From Megalobrama amblycephala (Eukaryota; Chordata; Actinopteri; Cypriniformes; Xenocyprididae): 64,000 nucleotides of DNA. The translations under genes were made by a program, and so were the position numbers. Shown one piece after another: positions 1 to 12,265 of the stretch (its first letter is position 1; every line of letters starts with the position of its first letter). Where the stretch lies: positions 32,258,412 through 32,322,411 of the forward strand of contig NC_063054.1 in NCBI RefSeq assembly GCF_018812025.1, written 5' to 3'. A model generated the notes under the pieces. It was given only the letters and a program-made list of their open reading frames with translations, searched no databases and was not told the DNA's origin.

Positions 1-345
1 TCTGGATGTTCAAAACATCAAGTTTTTACATGTTAAAATTTTTTTTCTTGGTTATATGAACATTAAAGGAACATCCAATTCTATCATTCATTCTGCAAAC
101 ATTATGGAAGCATTCATTTTGAATGCTCTCTGAACATTCTGAAACAAGCAGTAACATTTTAAAAATGTTAAATGAACGCCCAACGAAAACATTCTATGAA
201 CAATGTATAAATGCCTTTGTGCCAATGTTTTGACAACATTATTAAAGACCAGATAACTTTGAATGAACATTCTATTAACATTACTGGAAGAACGTTTGTT
301 CATAGCTAAAGTTCTGAGAACATTTCCTGTTAGCTGGGATGATAC
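1..345. repeat. Degenerate AACATT-type tandem repeat
   Basis: Repeated words such as GAACATTC, AACATT and ATGTTC recur every 10-30 bp on both strands. Looks like a decayed short-unit tandem repeat, cut by the window edge. Confidence 0.5.
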
Positions 346-1514
346 TAGTGAGAGTCATTAGGCAAATTCAGACCAATAACTGTTTTGTTTAAGACAGTTT
401 TTTTTTTTTAGTCTTTTCTAAATAATTCATTAAAAAGATCTGGCACAAAAGAGTCAATAATTCACTACAAATTGGACAAACACCATCCAGTTCATCGCAA
501 TAATGTTGCCTATCTCTTGTATTTATTTTATTTCTTAGCATCCAGTCTTTCTCTCTCTTCTTATTTTTATCCAGACTGCATTTCTTTTGCTGTCAAAGTA
601 TCTTATTAAGCTTCTCAATTCCAACCCTATTTGTGGGTGAACTATCCCTTTAAGAATGTAATCAAGACAGAGAAATTTTGTTTAACAGGAGGAAGGCTTT
701 GCCAATGTAGTTCAGTGAAACATTACACGCATGTCTAAATGTTCAACAATACAGAACATTGCAAGCATACTTTCCCAAGGGAGTAAGAGACTAATCTTTA
801 CTAGTGCTGTAAAAAAAGAAAAAAAAGAAAAAAAGAGAGAGGTCCATGTTCACTCACAGGAGTGTGCATTTCTTCTCGTCTGAGACTTTACTGCATATTA
901 TGTAAAGTTTAGAAGGGCAGGCTTTTATTTATCCACCAAATATTACATTTCATCCTGTAATCTTTCTAATAAGTCATGCTACCTGAGGGACATAGCTTCA
1001 TATCTTTCATCCTTCCAGATATGCATTATTGTTTAGACATCTATTCAAGTAAAGAATGTATAACAATATTGAGGAAAAAGTCCCTCTATAAGGAATGAAC
1101 AAAGTTATCTGGAGGAAAAAAGCTAATCTCATTTCAAACAAGTCTGCCATCTAGTGTTGCTTCTAAGAAAGCATCTAATGTTGTATAACATTTTAGTGCA
1201 AAAAAAAATGAGTCATTTTAGAACAGACTTTTTTAGCAGAAGCTAATAAAGTATAATATAGTTTGCAATTTGACATCATTGGACAATATGTCAAATAAAG
1301 TAAATGTGAAGTGTGTCATTTCTGAGCAACATAAAACAAAACTGCAAAAAAATGACTTTTCAAGCACTCCCTCTATCTGCTATTGGTCGGCCGAACAGAT
1401 AGCTCCGCCCCAAACTCACGCCATTGGTTGTTTTAATGCCACTTTATCAGGCTGGTTGAAATGCTCAAAAAAAGATACACTACTACAGTTTAAAATTTTG
1501 GGGTTGAGTATTTT

Positions 1515-1884
1515 TTTTGTTTTTAAAGAAGTCTCTTATGCTCACCAAAGCAGCATTTATTTGTTAATACCATAAAAAACATAATACCATGAAATTTGAT
1601 TACCATTTAAATAACTGTTTTCTATTTGAATATATTGTAAACTGTAATTTATTACTGTGATGACAAGGCTGATGTATTGCTCAATAGACATTTATTATTA
1701 TCAATGTTGAAAACATTTTTTGTGGAAACCATTATTTTTTTTTTTGTATTCTTTGATTAAAAGAAAGTAAATTTTTTGTAACATTATAAATGCCTTTATA
1801 GTCACTTTTGATCAATATAATCCATCCTTGCTGAATAAAATAAACTAAAAATAAACTGACCGCAAACTTTTGAACGGTAGCATA
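1515..1884 (-). repeat. Dispersed TIR-type repeat, copy 1
   Basis: One of at least seven copies in the window of a repeat with terminal words like ACTGTTCAAAAGTTTGGGGT and an internal core TCAGCATATTAGAATGATTT. This copy runs on the minus strand and ends with AAACTTTTGAACGGTAG. It has lost part of its core. Probably a non-autonomous DNA transposon; the family name is not determined. Confidence 0.6.
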
Positions 1885-2029
1885 GCAATGTTGCTATTTT
1901 TCAGGGGAATTACACTACAAGTTGTCTATTTGTAAGCTATTTAAGCAGGGAAAAAAATACACATCACGATTATTTTTGGACAAAAAGTGAACAAGACCGA
2001 AATTGTGAATACTATTTTCTGCACACACA

Positions 2030-2400
2030 CAGCCTCGCGTGCAATAATATCATCTTGCCTCAGAAACCCCTGTGCCTGATCCCCGCTGTCTGGCAACCCT
2101 GTGCTCTGCTCACCCGCTGGCCGCCTGCACAGCTCTCGTCACTGCCAGCATATGGCACAGTGTCTGAAGGCCCCCTGAGGCTCTCCTGGTCCCCGAGCCC
2201 ATCTCTTTCTCTGCATGGCTTCTGAATATGTGTGTGAATGTCAGGGATCAGCACACTTTAGGCAACCCAAGAAGCAGCTGTGCTTCTAAGAAAGCGGCAG
2301 GGTGTAGGTCACAGGAAGTGCAGTTTGAAAGGAAGTTTTGAAGCTGGCTGATATAGCACTCAGCTGAGCTCCATATGAGGTGATAGGGCTTCTGTCCATA
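2030..2400. promoter_or_regulatory. GC-rich unique block, candidate conserved noncoding element
   Basis: A 370-bp stretch of higher GC and complex sequence inside AT-rich intron. It has no similarity to the repeats in the window and no plausible ORF or splice pair. Candidate enhancer of rcan2 by composition only. Confidence 0.25.
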
Positions 2401-3439
2401 ACTGTACAAAGTGCAGTGTAGTTAAGAGTTATGGTAACAGTTTTCCTTATTACCATGAGAAATATTCCTGGAGTAAAATGAGTGACCCGAGTTTGTGTAT
2501 TATAATATTATATACTGCATTATATATACAGGCTTATATACAGGCAACTAAACTGATAATTCATCATGCAGCTCTAAAAGCTTCACAATATTAACTTTTA
2601 AAGAATATATTGTGAACCTTTAAAAGCAATACAGCCACAGAGAAATAGCTTTTATCTAAACCACAAAAGGCTAGTAATTATATACACGAGAGATGACTAC
2701 AGAAGAATAAAATTGTTAAGCATTTTTTTCAATGAATATCCATGAGCTTTAAAAAGAGCTGTCACATCTTGAATAGTGCCCTATTCAAACCTCAAAATTG
2801 CTTTTCATTTATAAAGAAAACACAAACCAGGATACTGAAGCAACTGACAGAAAGAGTCAAAGTAGAAATGTAATGACCTTTTATTCTGAATTTATAGCGA
2901 AGATAACAATACTGTGCACATGTGGGTTAAAATGCTGCATTTCCGATTGTTGCTATACATTACATTACATATTGCTTATACAATAAGTACAGGGACCGGT
3001 CAAAACACTGTCAGATCAGAGTTTAAGCAACTGTTTAAGCACGTGTACATTCTTTTTGTCTTATTTTCAAGGTACAGTATCTAAAAAAACATTGAACTTG
3101 AAATAAGATACATATAATACAAAAGATATTGAGAATTGTTTGAAAAAAAATGCATTGACAAAATACATTTTAATTCAATATCAATATACAGTCTATGAAT
3201 CTACAAATCTTAATATCTTATGCAGTGTTGCTTCTCAAATACATCTTGTTTTAAGAATATTTTTACTGTAAAATATTTTGCAGTGTATCGGTGGTGGACA
3301 GGGGTCAGCATGGGCACCCTGACTGGTCTGCGGCTATGCAGCCCTATACACAACAAACTGTGATGCACTGTGTATTCTGACACATACTTTCTATCAGAAC
3401 CAGCATTAACTTCTTAAGCAATCTGAGCCACAGTAGCTC

Positions 3440-3950
3440 GTCTGTTGGATCGGACCACACTGCACTTAAGGTTCCTAAGAGCACAGTGGCCTCCATAATC
3501 CTTAAATGGAAGACGTTTGGGACGAACAGAACCCTTCCTAGAGCTGGCCGTCTGGCCAAACTGAGCTATCGGGGGAGAAGAGCCTTGGTGAGAGAGGTAA
3601 AGAAGAACCCAAAGATCACTGTGGCTGAGCTCCAGAGATGCAGTCGGGAGATGGGAGAAAGTTGTAGAAAGTCAACCATCACTGCAGCCCTCCACCAGCC
3701 ATGTTCTTGAATCGCCCAGCCAGAGCCCTGACTTAAACCCAATTGAGCATCTCTGGAGAGACCTAAAAATGGCTGTCCACCAACGTTTACCATCCAACCT
3801 GACAGAACTGGAGAGGATCCCCAAATCCAGGTGTGAAAAACTTGTTGCATCTTTCCCAAAAAGACTCATGGCTGTATTAGATCAAAAAGGTGCTTCTACT
3901 AAATACTGAGCAAAGGGTCTGAATACTTAGGACCATGTGATATGTACCCA

Positions 3951-3953
<3 letters not shown>
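3440..3953 (+). pseudogene. Internally deleted Tc1-like transposase remnant
   Basis: The 5' part encodes a Tc1 DNA-binding region (ASIILKWKTFGTNRTLPRAG then RLAKLSYRGRRALVREVKKN). Then, after a junction near 3700, the C-terminal end in another frame: SPSQSPDLNPIEHLWRDLKM through MAVLDQKGASTKY and a TGA near 3909. The segment with the first two catalytic aspartates is missing, so the element cannot encode active transposase. Terminal repeats are not clear. The 3' side abuts a long TA microsatellite. Confidence 0.85.

Positions 3954-4041
<88 letters not shown>
3954..4041. repeat. (TA)n microsatellite
   Basis: About 88 bp of uninterrupted TA dinucleotides. Self-complementary, so its assembled length is uncertain. 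Confidence 0.98.
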
Positions 4042-4045
<4 letters not shown>

Positions 4046-4046
<1 letters not shown>

Positions 4047-4366
4047 TTGAAAAAAATTGTACACAACTGGTTTCAACATTGATAATAATAATAAATGTTT
4101 CTTGTGCAGCAAATCAGCATATTAGAATGATTTATGAAGGATCATGTGACACTGAAGACTGGAGTAATGATGCTGAAAATTAAACTTTGACATCAGGAAT
4201 AAATTACATTTTAAAAAATATTAAAAGAGAAATCAGTTATTTTAAACTGTAAAAATATTTCACTACTGTATTTTGGTTCAAATAAATGCAGCCTTGGTGA
4301 GCAGAAGAGACTTGTTTTAAAAACATTAAAAAATCTTACCAATCTGAATCTTTTGAACGGTGTATA
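4046..4366 (+). repeat. Dispersed TIR-type repeat, copy 2
   Basis: Plus-oriented copy with the core CAGCATATTAGAATGATTTA and ending TTTTGAACGGTG. The 5' terminus is missing and may have been replaced by the TA tract. Confidence 0.65.
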
Positions 4367-4459
4367 TTGTGTGACGTAATATACTTAATGTAAGCTATGT
4401 TTAGGAACTGATTATGTTAGTTATCTTTATATATAGACAACAGTGTATGGTATGTCCTC

Positions 4460-4580
4460 ATTTAAATATCTCAGTAATATCTCTGTTTGTGTGTGTGCGC
4501 GCGTGTCAAACAAGCAAGCGTTCAGGACCTCGGAGAGCTCCCCGAGGCAGGTGTGACCACTGACTCCCCCTGGCTGGCAG

Positions 4581-4615
<35 letters not shown>

Positions 4616-4860
4616 GAGAGAGAGAGCTCCTGAGTAGAGGTGATTATGGCACACACAGCAGCCCTGGGCAACCGGGACACACTCTGGATATTTCCATCAA
4701 CTTTCCACTCCAAAGCAACAAGGCAGGAAAAAACCAGCCCACATTTTCCCCTGCCAATACACACACACACACACACACACACACGTTCACTTTCAGATAA
4801 CTACTTTCCCTGACTGACCCGTCTCCTTATTTCTCACATACCTATATGTGTATACATGGC
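4460..4860. promoter_or_regulatory. Unique block with two CA microsatellites, candidate noncoding element
   Basis: Complex, moderately GC-rich sequence interrupted by (AC)n at 4581-4609 and 4759-4784 and a short (AG)n at 4613-4626. No repeat family and no coding signal. Candidate regulatory DNA by composition only. Confidence 0.25.
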
Positions 4861-5279
4861 TACTGCCATTAAAAAAACTAAATAACAATATAACATCAGA
4901 GCAGCTGAGGTAAACACCTCATTTACAATGCAGATTCTGAGAAATAGAACATCTAGTTTTCATATAACCCACATGACAGACTGCAACAGGGCATTTCGTT
5001 TCACATTTCAAGCCTTAAGCTTTTCTCTGATCCCCGGAAGAAGAGATTTTATCCAGGAATCCCCCAACTGTTACCACATGGCAATCTGTACCCACAGAGG
5101 TAAAATATCAACAGATAATACATCCTACTACGAGCAAAAGCTAATTCATTTGTGTTTGAACTGCTACTGAAAAGGTGCAAAATATAGATGTGTGGAGCAC
5201 TGGTTAACAACATGCTATGCAGCTTCAACGTGACACGATCAAGTTTCCTCTCGCACTAGTCACTACATACCAATTTTCC

Positions 5280-5507
5280 ATTTCTCTCCACTGTTTTAGT
5301 TTTTTTTTTAATGTTTTTTCAGTTTTAGTATTTTTAGTACTTAAACTTTTTTTTTTTTTTTTCAGTTAGTAGCCAAAGGCAACATTTCTAATTTCCCTAC
5401 ATTTTTTTAAGTCTACATTTTTAATGTTTTTATTTTATTTTAGATTTACTTAAATTAATGAAAATAATTTTTTAATAGTTTTAGTTTTTTAGTTAATAAC
5501 TTCACTG
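5280..5507. repeat. T-rich low-complexity tract
   Basis: Runs of TTTTTA and TTTAGTTTTT over about 230 bp, likely a decayed poly(T) simple repeat leading into the minisatellite. Confidence 0.6.
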
Positions 5508-6950
5508 GTTAGGCCATTGCTAGGGTGTTCGAGGTGGCTGCTAGGGCATCTCTATGATGTTGCTAAGTGTTCTGACTGGTTGACAGGGTGTGGGTGGTTG
5601 CTAAGACGTTCCTACGTGGTTTAGGGTGTTCTGAGTGGCTGCTAGGGTATCGCAATGTGGTTGCTAAGGTGGTCCGAATGGTTGCAACGCTGTTCTGGGT
5701 GGTTGCTAGGGTGCTCAGAGTGGCTGCCAAGGAATCTCTATGCTGTTGCTGAGTGTTCTGACTGGTTTACATAGCATGGGTGGTTGCTAAGACGTTGCTA
5801 TGTGGTTTAAAGGGTGCTCTGAGAGGCTGCTAGGGCATCGCTATGTGGTTGCAACACTGTTCTGGATGGTTACTAGGGTGGGTGGCTGCCAGGGAATTGC
5901 TATGCTGTTGCCTAAGTGTTCTGACTGGCTGACAAGGTGTGGGTGGTTGGTAAGGCGTTGCTATGTGGTTTATAGGGTGTTCTGTGTGGGTGCTAGGACA
6001 TCGCTATGATGTTGCTAAGTGTTCTGACTGGTTGGCAAGGTGTGGGTGGTTGTTAAGGTGTTGCTATGTGGTTTAGGGTGTTCTGAGTGGCTACTAGGGT
6101 ATCGCAATGTGGTTGCTAAGGTGGTCCGAATGGTTGCAGCGCTGTTTTGGGTGGTTGCTAGGGTGCTCGGAGTGGCTGCCAAGGAATCACTATGCTGTTG
6201 CTAATTGTTCTGACTGGTTGACATAGCATGGGTGGTTGCAAAGACGTTGCTATGTGGTTTAAAGGGTGCTCTGAGAGGCTGCTAGGGCATCGCTATGTGG
6301 TTGCAACACTGTTCTGGATGGTTACTAGGGTGGGTGGCTGCCAGGGAATTGCTATGCTGTTGCCTAAGTGTTCTGACTGGCTCACAAGGTGTGGGTGGTT
6401 GGTAAGGCGTTGCTATGTGGTTTATAGGGTGTTCTGTGTGGGTGCTAGGACATCGCTATGATGTTGCTAAGTGTCCTGACTGGTTGGCAAGGTGTGGGTG
6501 GTTGTTAAGGTGTTGCTATGTGGTTTAGGGTGTTCTGAGTGGCTACTAGGGTATCGCAATGTGGTTGCTAAGGTGGTCCGAATGGTTGCAGCGCTGTTTT
6601 GGGTGGTTGCTAGGGTGCTCGGAGTGGCTGCCAAGGAATCACTATGCTGTTGCTAATTGTTCTGACTGGTTGACATAGCATGGGTGGTTGCAAAGACGTT
6701 TCTATGTGGTTTAAAGGCTGCTCTGAGAGGCTGCTAGGGCATCGCTATGTGGTTGCTAAGGTGTTCCGGATGGTTGCAACACTGTTCTATGGGGTTACTA
6801 GGGTGGGTGGCAGCCAGGGAATTGCTATGCTGTTGCCTAAGTTTTCTGACTGGCTGACAAGTTGTGGGTGGTTGCTAAGGCATTGCTATGTGGTTTATAG
6901 GGCGCTCTGGGTGGCTGCCAGGGCATTGCTATGTGGTTGCTAAGATGCTG
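5508..6950. repeat. GTTGCTAAG minisatellite with 452-bp higher-order repeat
   Basis: A degenerate unit of about 20-25 bp built on words like TGGTTGCTAAGGTGTTCTGA runs for 1.44 kb. On top of it is a higher-order period: the same word set recurs at 5800, 6252 and 6704, exactly 452 bp apart, with near-identical copies between about 6012-6463 and 6464-6915. Open frames in it are by-products of the repeat. Confidence 0.95.
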
Positions 6951-7807
6951 TAAATGAAAAAAGGAAAGAAAAAAAAGGAAAAGATTGCTGTAATGCTGCA
7001 TCCTGGAACTTGAGGCTGAATAATGATATTCACATATGCCCTTGGCAGTAGAAAAATATCTCAATGAGCTTGAGCTGGCTATTTGCATCAAATTTACAAG
7101 GTGGAATGAGTGACACGTTAGCAAAAATTCACTGGTGATTTGCCTGGAGATGTGATGGAAATTATATAGAATCTTATTCAGCAGATATCCTCCCTGGGCA
7201 TTTAAACACTTATAGTAACTGACAACAGCAAAGCTGAGATCCAGAGATCTGACAAGTAAACCAGACAATATTGGCCAACAGCAACACTACAGCGTAGATA
7301 ACAGCTGAACATAAACAACTCCTGGAGATAAACCCCCTGGTCTGACATGAAAAGGGAAAAACTAAACAGTTGTTTTAGGATGATAAATATCTTTACAAAC
7401 AATTCACTGCGCAGATGCATCAGGGGAATTGAAATATTATTTCTTAATTTGATTAATTTGTCATTCGGCAAGGAAACAGGCTGGATTTCATTTAATCTCC
7501 TTCCCACGAGCACTAAATACCATGTCTTAACTAAAGACATGCTTGTAATCTGCTAGCATTAATAGGCTTTCTTTGACGACATTTACACACTGTTTTACTC
7601 TTTATATCTGATAGGGGAACAAGTTTGTTCAAAAACATCTGAGAGTGGATAAATAAATTCCATATCTTTCTGACAGGTAAATAAAGAAGGCATCAGCCTC
7701 TTCAACAAGGCAAGATTATACCTAATATTACATTCCTCACAGTGGCCTTTTTCTCATTATGTGAAGACAAAAGCAACAAATTTACTTAAATTAAAGCAAA
7801 TAAGTCA

Positions 7808-9316
7808 TTAAAGGCAGGGTAGGTAAAAAAATGTATAAAAAACTTTTTTTCAAAATTTGTTTAAACTTTATTTATATATCAATACATAATTAAAATGTAA
7901 GTACTCTGAAAAAGAAAGTATAAAAATCGAGTGTCTGTAGACCTCTCACGACTGTTTTAAAGACAGCTCATTATTTCCATTCACTCCACCCCCTCCCTTC
8001 TGGGCTCCTTCCAAAGCCACGCCCCCAAAACGCATGAACGTGAGACTCCGACCACTGAGCTGGAAGACGCATTATTTACCTGAGACGAGCGGAGAGGAAG
8101 GAGCACAGTGCATGTAGTGACATCATGTCAGAATCACATGTAATAAAAATAACTTTATAATTATGAAGATAAACAAACAAGATGTATTTTAGTACTCACT
8201 ATCAAGCTAGCATATTGATATTGGTAAAGTTTAAAATATATATTTTTTGATTCGCTAACGAGCTAGTTATCTATAAGGCAAAGCTAAAAACAGGTTGCAT
8301 GATACACGTTTTTCCATTACCATCATTTACACTGTGGTGAAGATGAATTTCGTGTAAGATTCATAACATATACGTTGTTCTACAGATAAACAGAGTAACA
8401 TACACTCAAATATCAACTCACAACTGCATTGCAGACACAAAATAATAACACACACATACAACAAAGTGTGTACGACACACACAGATACAAGATAAAGACA
8501 TCAGTAAACATAGGTAGAGAATATAAAAACAAAACAAAGGCGAAAAAAAACGTGCAGGTAAACTTACAGGTGAACATGGTAAAAGAGTTAGACAGAGGGT
8601 AAAATTATGCACAATTCAACACTATAGCTATCATTATTTATCGTCTCTACTACGGCTCGCTAAGTAATGTTATGTTAGCTATATTACGCAGCTACGTGTG
8701 CTAATGACACATGCTTCATGAAAAAATAAACAAAAAAAATATATGATCAAAATACAAAAAGAAAGATTTACCTGTCCAGCAGAAATAAAGCCATCAAGGA
8801 GTCACTTTTCAGCCCCTTGAGTTCCCTCAGTTCTCGCCATCGCTGGAAAGCCACGCCGATATTAACTCGCGTTTTATTTCTTTGTTTATCCAAAGACTTT
8901 TTGTTCATTGCCTTTTCTTGTACTGTTACTGTCTTCCTTTTTTGCCTGGTTTGCCTTCACTAACTGCATAGGCCGGTACTGTGAATTTTGCTTGCCGTTT
9001 CTCTGCCATTGTTTTGGTATTCCTAGGATCCATGCCTCTTGGATTCCCCAAATCAAACGTGTGCGCGCAAGTGGGCAGGTCATGTGTGGCAAAAGGGTGG
9101 TTGCCATGGTTGCGAGAGAGTGACAGCCGCCTAAGCCAATCCTATGTTTCGTCCCGGATGGAAATAATGAGCTGTGTTTAATACAGATTAAACCGTCTAG
9201 AGTCACTCGATTTTTATACTCTTTTTATCAGAGTTCTTACATTTTAATTATGCATGTATATATATAGAAAGTTTAAACAAATTTGGAACAAAATTTCTTA
9301 CCTACCCTGCCTTTAA
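7808..9316. mobile_element. TTAA-bounded non-autonomous DNA transposon, 1.5 kb
   Basis: Terminal inverted repeats of well over 100 bp: left end AAAGGCAGGGTAGGTAA, right end TTACCTACCCTGCCTTT, each flanked by TTAA (7808-7811 and 9313-9316). The inverted similarity continues inward through GAGTATAAAAATCGAGTG-type sequence. TTAA duplication is typical of piggyBac-like elements. The interior encodes no transposase. Confidence 0.8.
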
Positions 9317-9884
9317 GTGATGTGTAATTAAGCGTCATATTGGAATTGTTGATCTTAACGCAAGGCTAGATGAATAAGAAACAGATGATTAAAAAAAACA
9401 TATGCATCGTTTGTTTATTCTTATTTCTGTGTAAGAACTGAGATTACAAAAATCTTTGGAGAAATCAAAATGTTATTTTGAAAAAATGACAAAGTCATGA
9501 ACAATGTGGCGCAGGTCCCAGACTAAAGAAAAACTAATTCATTTTCACCTCTGGCTCACTGAGACAGTTGTGTAAACAACAGTCGAAAGAAGCTCTGGGA
9601 AATATACAGTTCCCAAAAGAATTTTATTCAATTATTAATAAAAGGTACTCCAAACAGCCAAAGGATCTTGGGTTTTTATATTATATATTGAGGCACCAAT
9701 ATCGCAAGATCTCTGTTGTTCAAAATACGATTGCGATTGTGATGTTGCTTTTAACAGTCCTATAAACAACTTAATATACAGTAACTTATGTTTAGACACG
9801 ATATTGACAGTCTAATTTTGCTTGAAAATATCTCCAAACAAATCTACAAATCGAATAAATCATTCACTGTTACCGATTTCTGTA

Positions 9885-11290
9885 ATTTGAACAGTATTTT
9901 GCTTTTTAGTATTTTTAATATGTACAGTAAGATACTGTAAAATGTGTATACAGTATGTTACTGTAAACAGCAAAGGATTATGGGAAAATATATGATCACT
10001 ACTTTAATTATTCTCTACTATAAATCCATTTACAGTAGTGAAGTTGCAAAAACTGACCAATGGCAAGAGAGATTTCTTTTAAAGTTTTTTTTGGAAGTGG
10101 CGGTTAATGGACAAAAGGTTAGTATATTATATCTATTTTATGTAAAACAAACATTTCCAAATATTTTCACTTATAATGTTAACAGCACACAAACATGATT
10201 CATTGTGTTGGTTTTCACATCATAATGGTTTTAGTGCCTTTTTTTCTGACTGTCGGCCGGATCGCTGTCATAACGGTGATAACATTAACTGGTAAGTAAG
10301 TTAAGTTCTTGTGTGTCCACTGCAACTTTTACGTAATTTAGTAATCATCAGGCAGAGTCGTCTGTAATTTAACAGCAGTGAACTAACGTGCAATACTAAG
10401 AAAAATGAGATAGACAACACCATTGTTTAAGTGGGGTTTTTAAACAATAATTTCAAGTACATGTTTTGATTTATTTTCAGGTTTGTGGTCTGGATCATGT
10501 CATCTGCAATGTCGGAGGTGTATTTTAGAGTTTTTTCTTGTGATTGCCTTCATAACAGTGATAAAATCTACAGGTGAGTAAGCTGTCAATTGGTGTTTCA
10601 ATTGAGTTGGCCCAACTCAGTTCAATTGAGTTTTGGGCCAATTAAATTGAGTTGGACTAACTCAATTTAAATGGCCCAAACTGAGTTGGACCAACTCAAT
10701 TTATGCCAATTTAACTGAGTTGGCCCAACTCAATTTAATTGGCCCAAATTTCAATTAAATTGAATTGGGCCAACTCAATTGAAACACCCTCAGTGATTTG
10801 ATTCTGGAACCGGGCCAAAATTCAAAAACATTACAGAAACTCCTCTAAATGTCCAACATAACTGAACATTAAACTTGAACATTAAACTCTAACATTAACC
10901 AACTATCTTTCCCTTTACTGAAAAACACATAAAATAACACTTTAATCCCTAAATTGACTTTCCTAATGCAGTCCCCTTGCAAAGCCTGCTGGGAACTACA
11001 GATCCACTGCCCAGTTAGTTATGTAAACAAAAATAATGCATGTAGTTTTACCACAAATGAATTAAGTAAACTTCAGTTTTAAATATATTAGGTTGATTGA
11101 ACACAATTAAATTAAGTTGCGACAAAATGTTACTGTTACTTTAGCTAATTTTAATTATTAAACTGAACAAGAGGCAAAAAAAAAAAAAAAAAAACATTTT
11201 TTGAGTGCATGCGCAGAAGGCTTTCAGTAAGTTACTGTAAAATTTACAGCAATCTCTTTACAGTGTTGAGCATCTCTGAGCAACACAGTA
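9885..11290. mobile_element. Composite repeat with ACTGTAAA termini and exon-like interior
   Basis: Bounded by inverted words like CAGTATGTTACTGTAAAC (left) and AGTAAGTTACTGTAAAATTT (right). Inside are two plus-strand segments that look like exons with good donors (10195-10291 and 10482-10573) and a 200-bp near-palindrome built on CAATTGAGTTGGCCCAACTC (about 10592-10790). Class and exact ends are uncertain. Confidence 0.5.
10592..10790. repeat. Large imperfect palindrome (GAGTTGGCCCAACTC)
   Basis: Starts GGTGTTTCAATTGAGTTGG and ends CCAACTCAATTGAAACACC, with the interior repeating the same words in both orientations. It should form a 200-nt hairpin. Confidence 0.85.
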
Positions 11291-11580
11291 GGTGGTGTTA
11301 CTCGCACTCATAAAATCAGTTTTTTTATTTAGGTCCTGAATGAATCATTGTTTTAGAACGAATAGGTTGACTTTATGATTCAATGACTCACTCATAAATG
11401 CAGAAACTTGTTTCGTTCCTGAATGAATCAGTGTTTTTGAACAAATCAGTTCACTAAATGAATCAATGACTCATAAGTGACTGAACGAAACTGGTTTTGA
11501 ATAATTCAGATAAGTGAATGACTAAAGACAGTCTATTCACCACCTACTGGTTTTAGGATGTAACCTGCAGAAAGAGTCCC
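11270..11580 (-). repeat. Dispersed repeat, ATGAATCA-type, copy A
   Basis: Contains CACCTACTGGTTTTAGGATG and TAACCTGCAGAAAG next to degenerate GAATGAATCA/TGACTCA words. The same sequence occurs in the opposite orientation at about 23085-23475. Confidence 0.6.
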
Positions 11581-11639
11581 TGAAAATCTGGGTTAATCTG
11601 GGTTAAATTTGGGTGAATTACTAGTGGGTGTAATTGCAA

Positions 11640-12265
11640 TTGCAATGTGTTCCTCACAAAATTAAAATTCTGTCACTATTTACTAGGGCTGTCAAACGAT
11701 TAATCGCGATTAATCACATACAAAATAAAAGTTCGAGTTTGCATAATATATGTGTGAGTAATGTGTGTAAATAATATGTATATATAAATACACACAAATT
11801 AATGTATATATTTAAGAGAAATATGTTATTTATGTACAAAAAAATGTATTTATATATAATATAAATTATATAAAAATATAAATAAATACATATACTTGTC
11901 AATATTTCTCAAATATATACATGGATGTGTTTGTATTTATATATACATAATAATTACACACAGTACACCCACATATATTAGGCAAACTCAAACTTTTATT
12001 TTGTATGCGATTAATCGTGATTAATTTTGACAGCCCTACTATTTACTCACCCTCATTTAAATCTGTTTATCACACAAAGCTATCACATGACATTGGAAGA
12101 CTTGGAAGATATATATTAAATAAGATATATGGGCAACCTTTTCGAAGCTTTCATTGCATTGCATGGAAGAGTGACCAGAACAAAATAAAGAAAGTCAACG
12201 ATTTAGGAATGACATGTGGGCAAGTGATGACAGAATTTTCATTTTTGGTTGAATTGTCCCTTTTT
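11640..12265. mobile_element. TTAA-family element carrying a nested hAT MITE
   Basis: Left part AAAATTCTGTCACTATTTAC and right part CTATTTACTCACCCTCATTT become continuous when the insertion at 11684-12038 is removed, giving the usual start of the GGTTAGTTCACCC family. The far end reads GATGACAGAATTTTCATTTT. Confidence 0.7.
11684..12038. mobile_element. hAT-type MITE, copy 1 (355 bp)
   Basis: Terminal inverted repeats start TAGGGCTGTCAAACGATTAA and end GACAGCCCTA. Flanked by a perfect 8-bp duplication CTATTTAC (11676-11683 and 12039-12046), diagnostic of hAT insertion. The AT-rich interior has no coding capacity. Confidence 0.95.

Noticed and set aside
2060..2254. GC-rich minus-strand frame as an alternative rcan2 first exon
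   Set aside because: The translation (MLIPDIHTHIQKPCRERDG...) lacks the calcipressin N-terminal pattern and no usable donor follows in frame.
3270..3440. Moderately GC-rich stretch (GGGGTCAGCATGGGCACCCT and following) upstream of the Tc1 remnant
   Set aside because: Looks like part of a dispersed repeat, but I cannot name the family or define its ends, so it is not listed as a feature.
5800..6943. Three similar open frames (MWFKGCSERLL-type) as a tandem gene family
   Set aside because: They are translations of the 452-bp minisatellite blocks. No splice sites, no domain, and composition is dictated by the repeat.
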